Source of the DNA: Chlorella sp. KRBP
Taxonomy: Eukaryota; Chlorophyta; Trebouxiophyceae; Chlorellales; Chlorellaceae
Direction of reading: 5' to 3'
Assembly (NCBI GenBank): GCA_004335735.1
Contig: QAXK01000427.1
Span: forward strand, 1 to 64,000
Length of the DNA stretch: 64,000 nucleotides
The position numbers were made by a program, and so were the translations under genes. The notes below the pieces were generated by a model. The model worked only from the letters and a program-made list of their open reading frames with translations. It did not search any database and was not told the origin of the DNA. This document shows positions 23,901 through 32,133 of this stretch, one piece after another; within the stretch, counting starts at the first letter, position 1, and the number at the start of each line of letters is the position of its first letter.

Positions 23901-23923
23901 ACGGCATGCCTCTGAGCCAATGA
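17959..23923 (+). CDS. Calcium-dependent protein kinase (CDPK)
   Basis: Fifteen exons: 17959-18204, 18672-18815, 19107-19211, 19526-19621, 19828-19911, 20079-20126, 20297-20360, 20568-20670, 20911-20998, 21162-21320, 21824-21940, 22238-22360, 22599-22700, 23341-23528, 23779-23923 (603 residues with this start). Glycine loop VGAGSFGVV, lysine in LAVKTIGK, catalytic loop IIYRDIKPDNFLF (His of HRD is Tyr), TDFGLS, GTPAYMAPE. A junction helix (RLQRFSTFGHLKRMVLSMI) leads to four complete EF-hands: DTDGSGSVSLKE, DSNHDGDIALDE, DQDGDGFISLDE, DTNGDGKIRSKE. The kinase would phosphorylate Ser/Thr targets when calcium relieves junction-domain inhibition. The start is uncertain; in-frame codons upstream to 17728 remain open. 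At least seven introns carry copies of flanking exon edges. Confidence 0.93.
18868..18910 (+). repeat. Copy of CDPK exon 2 tail inside intron 2
   Basis: CAGGCGGCTACCGGGCAGCG followed by CCTGGCTGCCAAGATCG echoes the end of exon 2 (GAGGCGGCCTCGGGGCAGCG, CCTGGCCGTCAAGACC). Confidence 0.75.
19449..19478 (+). repeat. Copy of CDPK exon 4 head with acceptor inside intron 3
   Basis: CGCAGGCAGTGTTTGAGGGC then AATGACAGCAGC matches the true exon 4 start about 75 bp downstream (CGCAGGCAGTGTTTGAGGAC, AATGACAGCATC). Confidence 0.85.
20410..20436 (+). repeat. Copy of CDPK exon 7 / donor edge inside intron 7
   Basis: GGGCTCCATGTCAGCTGAGC then AGCAGG echoes the exon 7 end and intron start at 20347-20373 (GGGCTCTAGGTCAGGTGAGC then AGCAGG). 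Confidence 0.7.
21262..21426 (+). repeat. Near-perfect tandem copy of CDPK exon 10 tail plus donor
   Basis: 21357-21426 repeats 21262-21331 with very few changes, covering the last 59 nt of exon 10 (GGAGCACGGCCTGGCACCAG to CCGTGGTGCAG) and the donor GTGAGCTAGC. The high identity suggests a recent event. Confidence 0.92.
21986..22080 (+). repeat. Two degenerate copies of CDPK exon 11 tail inside intron 11
   Basis: ATGGCGGGTCAGGAGTCAAG then GACCTCAAG at 21989-22018, and GGCGGGTCAGGAGTTGCCCG near 22060, echo the exon 11 text around GCGGGCCAGGAGCTGCCCAC and GACCTCAAG before the donor. Confidence 0.75.
22650..22975 (+). repeat. Four-unit tandem array of CDPK exon 13 tail plus donor
   Basis: The segment ending CAGCAGGAGCAGAACTGGCA then G, followed by GTGGGTGACGGGCGGTGGGT, recurs with copy ends at 22700 (real donor), 22794, 22884 and 22970. 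Spacing is about 90 bp. The 22801-22884 copy also has an upstream GTGCAG acceptor and CCACGCTCATTGACTGGAAC, so it resembles a duplicate exon. Confidence 0.92.
23664..23690 (+). repeat. Copy of CDPK exon 15 head with acceptor inside intron 14
   Basis: TGCAGCAAGGAGTAGTTTGC echoes CGCAGCAAGGAGGAGTTTGC at the true exon 15 start. The copy carries an in-frame TAG, so using this acceptor would end the protein. Confidence 0.85.
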
Positions 23924-24374
23924 GCAGCTTCTCCTCCTCCTGTTCCTGCTGCTCTTCCTCCTCTTACACGCATGGGGCGGTGGCGGGGCAGCGGCAGGAC
24001 AACTGACGCTTCAGGCATGCCTCTGGGCTCCTAAGCAGACTCCTGTTCCAGGTGCTACCGGAATGCTTGCAGCCTCCTTTCCCGGGTGGATGCTGCCCCC
24101 AGGCTGGGCGCTGTGTGCGTGCATGGTGTGGTGTGTGCATGGTGTGGTGTGGTGGGCAGCTTTCAGGCAGTCACACCGCACCCGCCTCTGGCCATTGCAA
24201 CATGTGCTTAGGGCGCCGTGTGGTGGTGGGGAGCTTGGAGCCCCACCAACTCAAGCCCAAGCTGTGGCTGTGCGTATGGCAAGGAGGCGGTGCGATGCTC
24301 CAAGAGTCCGTCCGCCTTCAGCCCACGTGCCGTGTGTCTGTGGGGGCCTTTTTAGGGACTGTTAAGAGAGAGTA

Positions 24375-24665
24375 GTAGCTGCTCTTTGCCGTATGTCTGA
24401 TGCCACTGATCAGTCACGAGTCCCCAGGTCTCGCTAGGAGGTGGGAGCTGCTCTTGCCGTATGGCTGATGGCCACTGATCATTAGTGCCCTGGTCTTGCC
24501 AGGAGGTGGGAGCTGCTCTCTCGTATGGCTGATGGCGACTCATCACGAGTCCCATGGTTTCGCCAGGAGGTGGGAGCTGCTCTGCCGTACGTCTGATAGG
24601 CCAATGATCATGATCATGAGTCCCGAGGCCTTGCTAGGAGGTGGGAGCTGCTCTGTCACACCTCT
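24375..24665 (+). repeat. Tandem repeat, about four units of 62-70 bp
   Basis: Each unit contains GTATGKCTGATGGCCACTGA, a variable segment with CACGAGTCC, and ends GCTAGGAGGTGGGAGCTGCT C. Units are diverged 10-20 percent by eye. Confidence 0.85.
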
Positions 24666-24969
24666 TACCAGATGGCCCACTCAGCATTGAGTTCCAGTGC
24701 TTGCGAGGAGCATGTCCGGCGGCAGGTGTGGCGCAGCACTAGCGGTGTGCGATGACGATGTGGTGGTACCACCACATCGAGAGCGGCTTGCATGGCGTGC
24801 ATGGCACGGTGGTGGCCCTTGAGAGCATCAGGAGGGGACGCTGCCTGCACGGATGTGGGCTGAGAGCAGGAGCTGTTGAGCAGCTGCCTCGTTGGCTATT
24901 GAGAAGCAGGAGGGGCGGCCAACGCTGCTGCCTCTCGCCTGCTAGCGTCTTGGCGCGACGGCGAGACTA

Positions 24970-24972
<3 letters not shown>

Positions 24973-25009
<37 letters not shown>
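24973..25009 (+). repeat. (GT)n microsatellite
   Basis: About 18 uninterrupted GT dinucleotides in the intergenic spacer. Confidence 0.95.
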
Positions 25010-25012
<3 letters not shown>

Positions 25013-26350
25013 AGGGAGAGCGACGCGCAAGAGCGTGATCCACGGGCACCGTGAGGGGAGGGGCCCCCTGATGTTGCAGTTGGAGCGTTGCACGGCTGAT
25101 AGGGCGCGCCTGTGTGCTGCGCCGTGGCGGCTGTCTGCCGGGACGTGATGTCAAGCCTGAACCATTGCGTATGTGCGGTGCCACGGACGCACGCACGTGC
25201 CGCCTTGGAGACGTGCATAACGCCTGCGTGCCTGCGCTTCTTTACGCCACCCCACCCCACCCCTCAACACACCTTTGTGAGCCAAACTAACCTGTATGGC
25301 TGCATGCCAGGCTTTGGCCTGTCGACGTGAGGGCTGCCTAGCAGCGCCCCAGGCAAGGGAGGTGAGGGAGGTGGTGCTGTGCGTCCTGGAAGAAAGAGAG
25401 AGCGACACTTGCTCTTGTGGCCTGGTTGACGGCTACTGCATGTGCCAGGCATTCAGTTGAAGAAGAACACACCGGCTCGTCAGGCTCGGCGCCCTGTGAG
25501 TCCCACTTGGTGGTGGTGCAGAGATGACTGGCATGGAGGCGCCTGTTTACCACCCCTACTGCAGTCGCTGCTGTCTCGACGTTTTGGATTGCCGGTCTGT
25601 GCCTGGCCAGTAGCAGGCTGGCCGCATTCAGAATCATTTGAGAGATGCATCGCAAACTGGGCATGTGCCGCCACTGGGCTTGTGACTCGGTGGCCCAAGC
25701 AGGGGCCCAAGGCGCGTGCACCCTGTCGACTCCTTTCCCTTACCCCTCTATTTGCTATGCCGCTGTATGCTCGCTGCTGGTGCCCTCGCCTGGAGCAATT
25801 CGCCAAATTCTCCGCAGTGATAAGAAATGGTTTTGAGATTCTCCCCTGCTGGAACCCGTCTCTTTTCGCGCTCGGCATCGTTGGCTTGTTGCACCACACT
25901 ACATGCAAAGGTTGCTTCGTTGCCCTTCGGGTCTATGTGCTTGGTGATGATAGGAGGGGGAAGGGTGTTGGTACACGGGCCAGGGCAGGTCATCGCGTGA
26001 TGCCAGCGCGACGCACGCTGGCAGGCTAAATCAAACTGGGCCAGGGTCTCTCGGCGCGCGGCAACCAAGGCAGCCAAACGCGGCGCTGCCACGGATGCCG
26101 CTGCCAGCCTAATCAGAGTTACGTGCTGTCTCAGCAAGTGACACTGAGCCAGCAAGTACGCCCTTGCTCTCAGGGGAGTCACACTGTCAATAGCCATGGC
26201 GCCCGTGCGCCACCCCGCGGCAGCGCGTGTAGCGGCATGACCAGCACGCCGCCCTGATTCACAGCAGAGCGCCGATGATGATGATGATGTGATGATGATG
26301 ATGACCGGTCACAACCCTGTGTCGCTTGACACCACAACCTTTATGCCGCT

Positions 26351-28632
26351 TCACAGCAGCGCGTCGACGGCGAACCAGTCCAGCACGCCAAACGCCACTT
26401 CCCGCCCCAGCTCGGTGCCGGCATCACAATCGTTCTGGTAGTGCTGCGGGCGTCAAGGGAAGGCCAGGCATGGGGCAAGAGGTAATGAATTAGTACAGCA
26501 TGCGGGCGCGGGTGCACTGCGAAGCACAACTGCGAATGGGAAGCAGCGTGCCAGCCCTGGAGGAGCAAATCGCCGCCACACCATGCCAGCACCCAGCAGG
26601 GTGCTCTGCCCTGTGATTTGCCGCCTCCTACCCTCCGCCCTCCCCCAGCCCTGCTCACCAGGCCGCCCAGCACCCGGCTGCGCCCCGACTCCTTGACAAT
26701 GTCGCTGAAGGCAGTGTAGGTGCGCAGGCCGGCCGCTGGCAGCCCCTCGGAGCCAATCACAACGTTGGTAGAGTCTGAGCCAGTCAGCAGCTCCAGCATC
26801 TGCGAGGATGGGTGAAGGTGAAGGGCTAGGGTTAGGGTGAGCGGAGGCAGCGGTCCTCACACGACCGTACAGCCCAGCGCCAAGCACAGCCAAGGCGCAG
26901 CACCTGTGCGCATCTCTGCAGAGCCAAGGCGCTGCCTTGGTGCTCTGTGCTGGTGCTTGGTACCGGCTGCATCTCACCCAATGCCAGCAAGCAGGCAAGG
27001 CCTCGCGCGTACTGAAGACATTCGTCAAGAAGCGCACCTTTGTGGCGGCTCCCCCGATGCACGAGTGCCCGCTGGGGTACGAGGGATGCGGTGGCTGGGA
27101 GAGCAGGGGACGCCAGTAGGCGTCGGGTGCAAAGGCCAGGGTGCCGTCAGCGTTGTACTGCGTGGTGCCCTCGGTGATGGCGGTCCAGGGCCTACGGGGG
27201 CAGGGGCAGCAAGTGCAAGGGGCGTTTTTTTGTTGTGGTTGTTGTTCCTGCTGCGTGCTTTCACCCGGGTCAGATGTTTGGGTTTGGGTTTGAACAAGCA
27301 GGCGCTTCGTGAATTCGGGTGTGGTGCCCTCGGTGCTGGTGGTCCAGGGCCTCCTGAGCGTGCAGATACGTACAAGTGCATGTGCAATTCGCATGTCGGG
27401 GCGCCTCGCCACTGCATCAAGGCACCAAGGATCCGCAGCGAGAACACTAAGGCACCAGCCAGGCCAGAGCATGCCGCCACACGCATACAAGCGCGGTGTT
27501 GCTGCGCGCACCTCCACAGGAGCGTAGTGTACTTGACCTTCCAGCAGGGGATGGACGCGTCGGACATAGCCGTGAGCAGCTTGGCAAACGCCCTGGCCTG
27601 CGCGGCCAGAGGACGGTGCCGGCGGCGGCAGCAGCAGCACGTCAAATATGCATGCACATACAGCCTCGTCTTCCTTTTGCTCGCTGATAACACTCGCTCA
27701 CGGCAAACCTGTGGCCTACTCATTGAACGGTCCGTTCAATGAGATCCCCACAAACACTCCTCCTCGTTCCCGCCGCACCTGCTCCAGCAGGCTCAGGTTC
27801 TCAGGCAGGACCTGGTAGCTGATGTTGAGGAAGTGGCCCACGGCGGTGGCGGTGCCCAGCCCGTCGTTCCAAAAGCCTGGCGTCTGGGCGTCGTACCCAA
27901 TCCGCAGGGAGCTCGTCATGTTGCCCAGGGCCTGCAAGGTGTGATGGAGGAAGTGAGAGACGGAGAGTGCTTGCGAGAGCATAGCTACTGAGGAGGGGCA
28001 GGCCTGCCCAGGGGAGGGCGATGCTTTGTCGTGAGCTCAACATCACCCCGGCACTGGCCTATCCATGGCCTCAATTGAGACCTGGAGAAGGGATTAGAAG
28101 CACTGCTAAACGCCCTCACCTCGACGTTGTTGAGTTCCATGATGTACTGCGCGGTCTTGAGGTAGTGCACGCCAGGCCCACCGTAGTTGCGCAGCTTGCC
28201 CACGAATTGCTCTGCGGCGGCGCGGTCACACACCAGGTTGCGGGGCACCGGCCAACTGCCACAGCATTCCAGGCGCGCACTCTTGTGAGCAGAGCATCTC
28301 TGCAGCAGCCCCCACATGCGCCTTATGGGCCACATGCTGTGCTGTGCTGCGCTCGATTCCAGGGCTGCGCCAGGGCAGAGCCTCGCATCGTGGCTGAGCC
28401 ATGATTGCTCGGCCCGGATGCTGTGCACTCTCCACGCGCCCTGGGTTGATGCGCCGCAGCTGCAGCGGGCATGCCTTGTGCACGAGGCGTCTGTGTGACG
28501 CACCTGCAATGGCGGCGCACTTGGACTTCGCCAGTGTGAAGGGTGCCAGGTCCTGCAGGAGCCATGGCAGCAACAACAACAGCAGCAATGTAGCTTGCAA
28601 ACGGGGCATCAGTCCGCATCATGGTGTTGCTG

Positions 28633-28687
<55 letters not shown>

Positions 28688-30047
28688 GGCCTTGCCCTTG
28701 TCCCCGCCCTTGCCCTTGTCCCCGCCCTTGCCCTTGTCACGCAGCACGTGCCTGCAGCTGCGGCATCATGAGGAAGGTCTGGCCGGGCGTCATGCGGTAG
28801 ACGCCGTCCTGGCGGCCTGGCAGGGGGAACTGGGCAAAGCGCTGGTAGCCGTCAGACACCCTGCGGCCAGGAGCAGAGGGAAGTGGGGCTAAGCATTAGG
28901 CAGAGGAAGCTTTCCAAGCCCTGGTAGCCGTCAGACACCCTGCGGCCAGGAGCAAACGAAGTGGTGCACACCACTGGGGTCCTGACGTATGTACCTCACC
29001 CTTGCCTCCTCGTTGAGAGCCACAGCGCGCAAAATGAGGTGCAGGCCTTGCCCTTGCCCTCCTTTCCCCAGCCCTCGACCAGCTCACCGCTTGACGACGA
29101 CCTTTTGCGTCTCATTCTCACCAAAGGCCCGGGCAGACAGACGGTCAGCGTCGTTGAAGCCCTCCAGCCTGCAGCGTTGGTGGTGCAGCAGCAGGTGCTT
29201 AAAAAAGTGGTGCTGAACACGGGCTGCTCAGCAAGCAAGGTGTGGTCCGCACGAACCACAGCAAGTGATGCAAGGCACGGGCTGGGCCTACGGGTCATCG
29301 GCAAGCACTCACTGCTGCATGATGAGCCGGTCGTGGTGCATGAAGTAGGAGGGGTAGATTGTATTCATATAGGCGTGGGCCGCGTAGGCAATGGCAATCT
29401 TGTCGTCCACAGCGGGCGCACCCTTCCACGTATTGCCGCGGTTGCAGAAGAGCACGTTGTGCATGCTCATGCCCAGGCCGGAGAAGAACCTGTGCGTGGG
29501 GATGCGTGGTGGCAAGGTGGGGCACGGTGTCACGGCATACGGTGTGGCTGACTTGGTGTGTGACGGACACACTTTGGGACAGCCGTCACCTGCTGTGCAC
29601 GGTCACGCACTGAGGCATGACAATCGGGATGCAGCAGGTTGATATGCAGCGCCGCCGATCACATGTGAAAGCACGCACTAAGACTCACAGCGCAGCCTGC
29701 TGGTGGTTGATGAAGGGAGTGGCGCGTACGTGGTCCTGCAGCATGTTGAGCCAGTCCTGCGGTCAGGTAGCAGACGGAGACGAGCTTGCACGCCCACGCA
29801 TTGGCTTTCTAGAGCTTGACCACGGCGCTGCAGACTGTCAATGGAGCGTGCTTTTGTGCGTGGGTTGCTTTCTGCCCTTTCGTTCGTCCTTTGGCGGGTC
29901 AACATGCACGGCAGGGCGCCACTCGGCCATCGAACGCGCGCCCAGGCGCACCGTGATGGGCGATTGCAGCAGCGCCTCTGCGCTGAGCGGGGCCGACACC
30001 AGGCTCGCTGCGAGCACCGCGATGCTGAGGATGATGGAGCGCGCCAT
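26351..30047 (-). CDS. Vanadium-dependent haloperoxidase / PAP2-type phosphatase, secreted
   Basis: Twelve exons: 29910-30047, 29689-29756, 29313-29489, 29088-29168, 28752-28860, 28504-28552, 28120-28211, 27779-27931, 27512-27597, 27038-27191, 26659-26799, 26351-26443 (446 residues). It starts with a signal peptide (MARSIILSIAVLAASLVSAP). The full active-site signature is present: K-x6-RP as KYTTLLWRP (residues 311-319), PSGH (357-360), and S-R-x5-H as SRVLGGLH (410-417, split by the last intron). In this superfamily these residues bind vanadate or phosphate. The HPSYPSGHS context and HYQNDCDAGTELG tail favour the haloperoxidase branch, which oxidises halides with peroxide, though an acid phosphatase is possible. 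Several N-glycosylation sites. Intron 5 begins with GC (GCACGT), the weakest donor here. A FAS1 gene lies upstream on the same strand. Confidence 0.88.
27154..27355 (-). repeat. Copy of haloperoxidase exon 10 head inside intron 9
   Basis: 27316-27355 (GTGGTGCCCTCGGTGCTGGT then GGTCCAGGGCCT on plus) echoes 27159-27192 (GTGGTGCCCTCGGTGATGGC then GGTCCAGGGCCT). This is the coding start of exon 10 next to its acceptor. Confidence 0.85.
27719..27743. repeat. 25-nt perfect palindrome
   Basis: CTCATTGAACGG, a single T, then CCGTTCAATGAG: 12-nt arms are exact reverse complements. It lies inside haloperoxidase intron 8. Confidence 0.95.
28590..28622 (+). repeat. Intronic GCTTGCAAAYGGGGC repeat, copy 4 (short)
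   Basis: TAGCTTGCAAACGGGGCATC then AGTCCGCATCATGG in haloperoxidase intron 5, antisense to the gene. Only the core and CGCATCA block are recognisable. Confidence 0.55.
28635..28686 (+). repeat. (AGC)n microsatellite
   Basis: About 17 AGC triplets inside haloperoxidase intron 5, followed by a CTTGCCCTTGTCCCCGCC direct repeat to about 28738. Confidence 0.95.
28844..28962 (-). repeat. Copy of haloperoxidase exon 5 head and acceptor inside intron 4
   Basis: 28920-28955 repeats CTGGTAGCCGTCAGACACCC then TGCGGCCAGGAGCA from 28842-28875, spanning the exon 5 start and its acceptor. About 78 bp apart, nearly identical. Confidence 0.9.
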
Positions 30048-30486
30048 TGACTGTGCCGTGCTGTGGTGTGGCTCGATTGTGTGTGCGCTTGTCGAGCTCC
30101 AATTGCTCGTGCGTGGCTCTACTTCTGCTGTGTGTGTGTGGTTCGTGGCGCGTTCTGGTGCAAGGACGTGCCAGCAGGACCGCGCCACTCATCCGCTGGC
30201 GCTTTAGACAGTCTCGACGCGGAAGACCTCGGACACGCATCGTGACACAGAGAGATATACATGTTGCGCAATCGCAAATTGCAATTGCTTCTCCATCGTC
30301 TCGCTGTGCGCTGTGTGTCTAACCGCAAAATACGGTGTCGTGCGGCACCCCTGCTGCCCGTTGGAATCTTCAGATTGAGATTTGCACACAGCGACCGTCA
30401 TCATCAACACCTGCCACCGTCAAGCTGCTGCAGCACACATAACGGCCCCGCCACCCGAGCTCGCTTCCCACACGCTCCGGGACGAA

Positions 30487-32133
30487 TCAGCGCGCCATCG
30501 TCTCATTGGAGGCGGCCGTCACGTTGAACGGCAGGAGCACCGTGTCAATCACGTGCACCACGTTGCTCTGCATGGCAGCACAGGGTGGTCAGTGTCACCG
30601 CATCCGCAGCGACTGCTTGTTCGGGCCCTGCACCGCTACCGCATAAGCCACCCCACCACCAGTGAGCCGCCTCACACCAGCTGCACGCACCTCCCAGGGA
30701 ATGTCTGGCTCAATGACCGATGCCACCACGCCCGATCCCTCGGGGCCGTACACCAGCACGCTGGACGGCCTGTGTACAGTATGCGCACGCGCGGCCACAG
30801 AACACGGTAAGTGACAGTCTCACGTGTGTGCGTGTGTGTGTGGCTCAGCCACCTAGCCAGGAGGGCAACCAAGGCTGGTGTGCCGTCCGCCTGTTGGGCC
30901 AAGCGGCTTGCTCAAGCGGTGGCACGCCAGGCGCATCAAGTGTTACGAGGCTGGCACACACTGGGCCCTGGCATCCGGTGTGCAAGTGGTACACATACAG
31001 CGCGTTGTGGGTGGGCATGATGCAACACACCGTGATGAGAGGTGTAAACAAAGGCCACTCACTCATGGTCCACCGTGATGTTGAGCCCAGGTGACAGCGT
31101 GGGCAGCGTGGTGTTGCCGGGTGGCAGCATGCTCGAGTTGTACGCCATGCCTGCGCAGGGTGCAAGGGCGCAACCCACCCAATGCAGCAGAGGGAGGGTT
31201 GACGCTGAGGGGCAGGAGCGCTGACGTTGACGCTCAGCTATGCCGACGCAGCGGTGTTGCAGGTGGGGCTGTGCGGGGGAACCTGATGCGCCTGATGCGA
31301 GGTGCGACACAGATACCGCATGTCTGGTGCCAAGGTGCGATGGCCGCTTGAAGCCCCAGGGCACGCAAGCTGCTCACACACGCGCACCTGGGATGACGTG
31401 CAGAGCCAGGATTTCTGTAGCGTTGGGGAGCATGAGCAGGTCGGTGATGTTGGAGATGGGGATGGGCAGGCCCACAAACGCCTGCAACGGGCAAGGGAAC
31501 CATCACAAACGCGCTTTGGTGGTAGAGTGCAAGCCGGCGCAGCGAGGCCCGCCACTCCAGGTAGTCAGAGCAAGCAGCCACAAGCATGCGCTTGCACGGC
31601 GGGGCGGCAAGTGGGGTCCAATGCTGGCTGAGGCCGCGTGTCGGCCGGAGGCGTGCCGGTTGCGCTACCACGCTCACCTCGTTGCTTGGCACGAAGATGG
31701 TCGAGTTGGTCAGCTGCAGGCCCGTGGCATTGGCCAGAAACTGCTGGAACAAGGCCACAGCAAAGGAGATGTTGGCCGGGGGAGCGGAAGGGAGAGTGGA
31801 GTTCACGTCGTCCATTCCCTCCATGCCGCTGCTGGAGGCGCCGTCCAACTGCGCTAGGTGGCGCCTGCTGGCCTGGGCACCGCCAGCGATGAGTCCTGCG
31901 CAAGGCGAGGAGGACAGCACGATGAGGTCAGGTCAGGTTCGCAACAGGACGCAGCGACCTTGTCGCGAGTCCTCAACGACAGTCTGCAGCTGGTGCGCGT
32001 GCGGATCCTGGTGCGCTCCGCTCGCGGATTGCGGGGGATGCGGCGAGCGCAGGTGCCGCACCAACACCTGTCAAAAATCGCTCGACGCACCGGCGAGCAA
32101 GAGCACGACGAGGGGAGCTGAGAGTCGCGCCAT
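30487..32133 (-). CDS. Secreted FAS1 (fasciclin I) domain protein
   Basis: Exons 32091-32133, 31678-31895, 31388-31481, 31063-31150, 30691-30769, 30487-30567 give 200 residues. A signal peptide (MARLSAPLVVLLLAGLIAGG) is split by intron 1. One FAS1 domain fills the rest: the H1 motif reads STIFVPSNEAFVGLP across the exon 2/3 junction, and the H2 motif reads SNVVHVIDTVLLP in the last exon. FAS1 proteins act in cell adhesion and extracellular matrix. There are about ten N-x-S/T sites (for example NSTL, NISF, NATG, NITD, NTTL, NITV, NVTA), so heavy glycosylation is expected. No GPI signal or second domain is seen; the protein ends soon after H2. Same strand as and 440 bp upstream of the haloperoxidase gene. 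Confidence 0.9.

Larger units (their letters stand above)
23924..26350. other. Repeat-rich intergenic spacer
   Basis: Lies between the convergent ends of the CDPK and haloperoxidase genes. It holds a tandem array (24375-24665), a GT microsatellite and an ATG-type triplet run near 26272-26305. Open frames exist but have no recognisable domain and no splice pattern like the neighbours. No supported gene. Confidence 0.6.

Noticed and set aside
24973..25009. GT run considered as Z-DNA-forming regulatory element
   Set aside because: Long GT runs are ordinary microsatellites; nothing nearby supports a regulatory role.
25442..26029. 195-codon open frame on plus strand in the CDPK-haloperoxidase spacer
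   Set aside because: No recognisable domain, no splice structure like neighbours, and a longer overlapping frame on the other strand; most likely chance.
28635..28686. (AGC)n considered as coding poly-Gln/Ser/Ala
   Set aside because: It lies wholly inside an intron defined by frame-consistent exons on both sides.
3537..31590. Short shared string AGCAGCCACAAGCATGC in introns of the receptor kinase (3541) and FAS1 gene (31572)
   Set aside because: Only 17 bp and two copies seen; too little to call an element.
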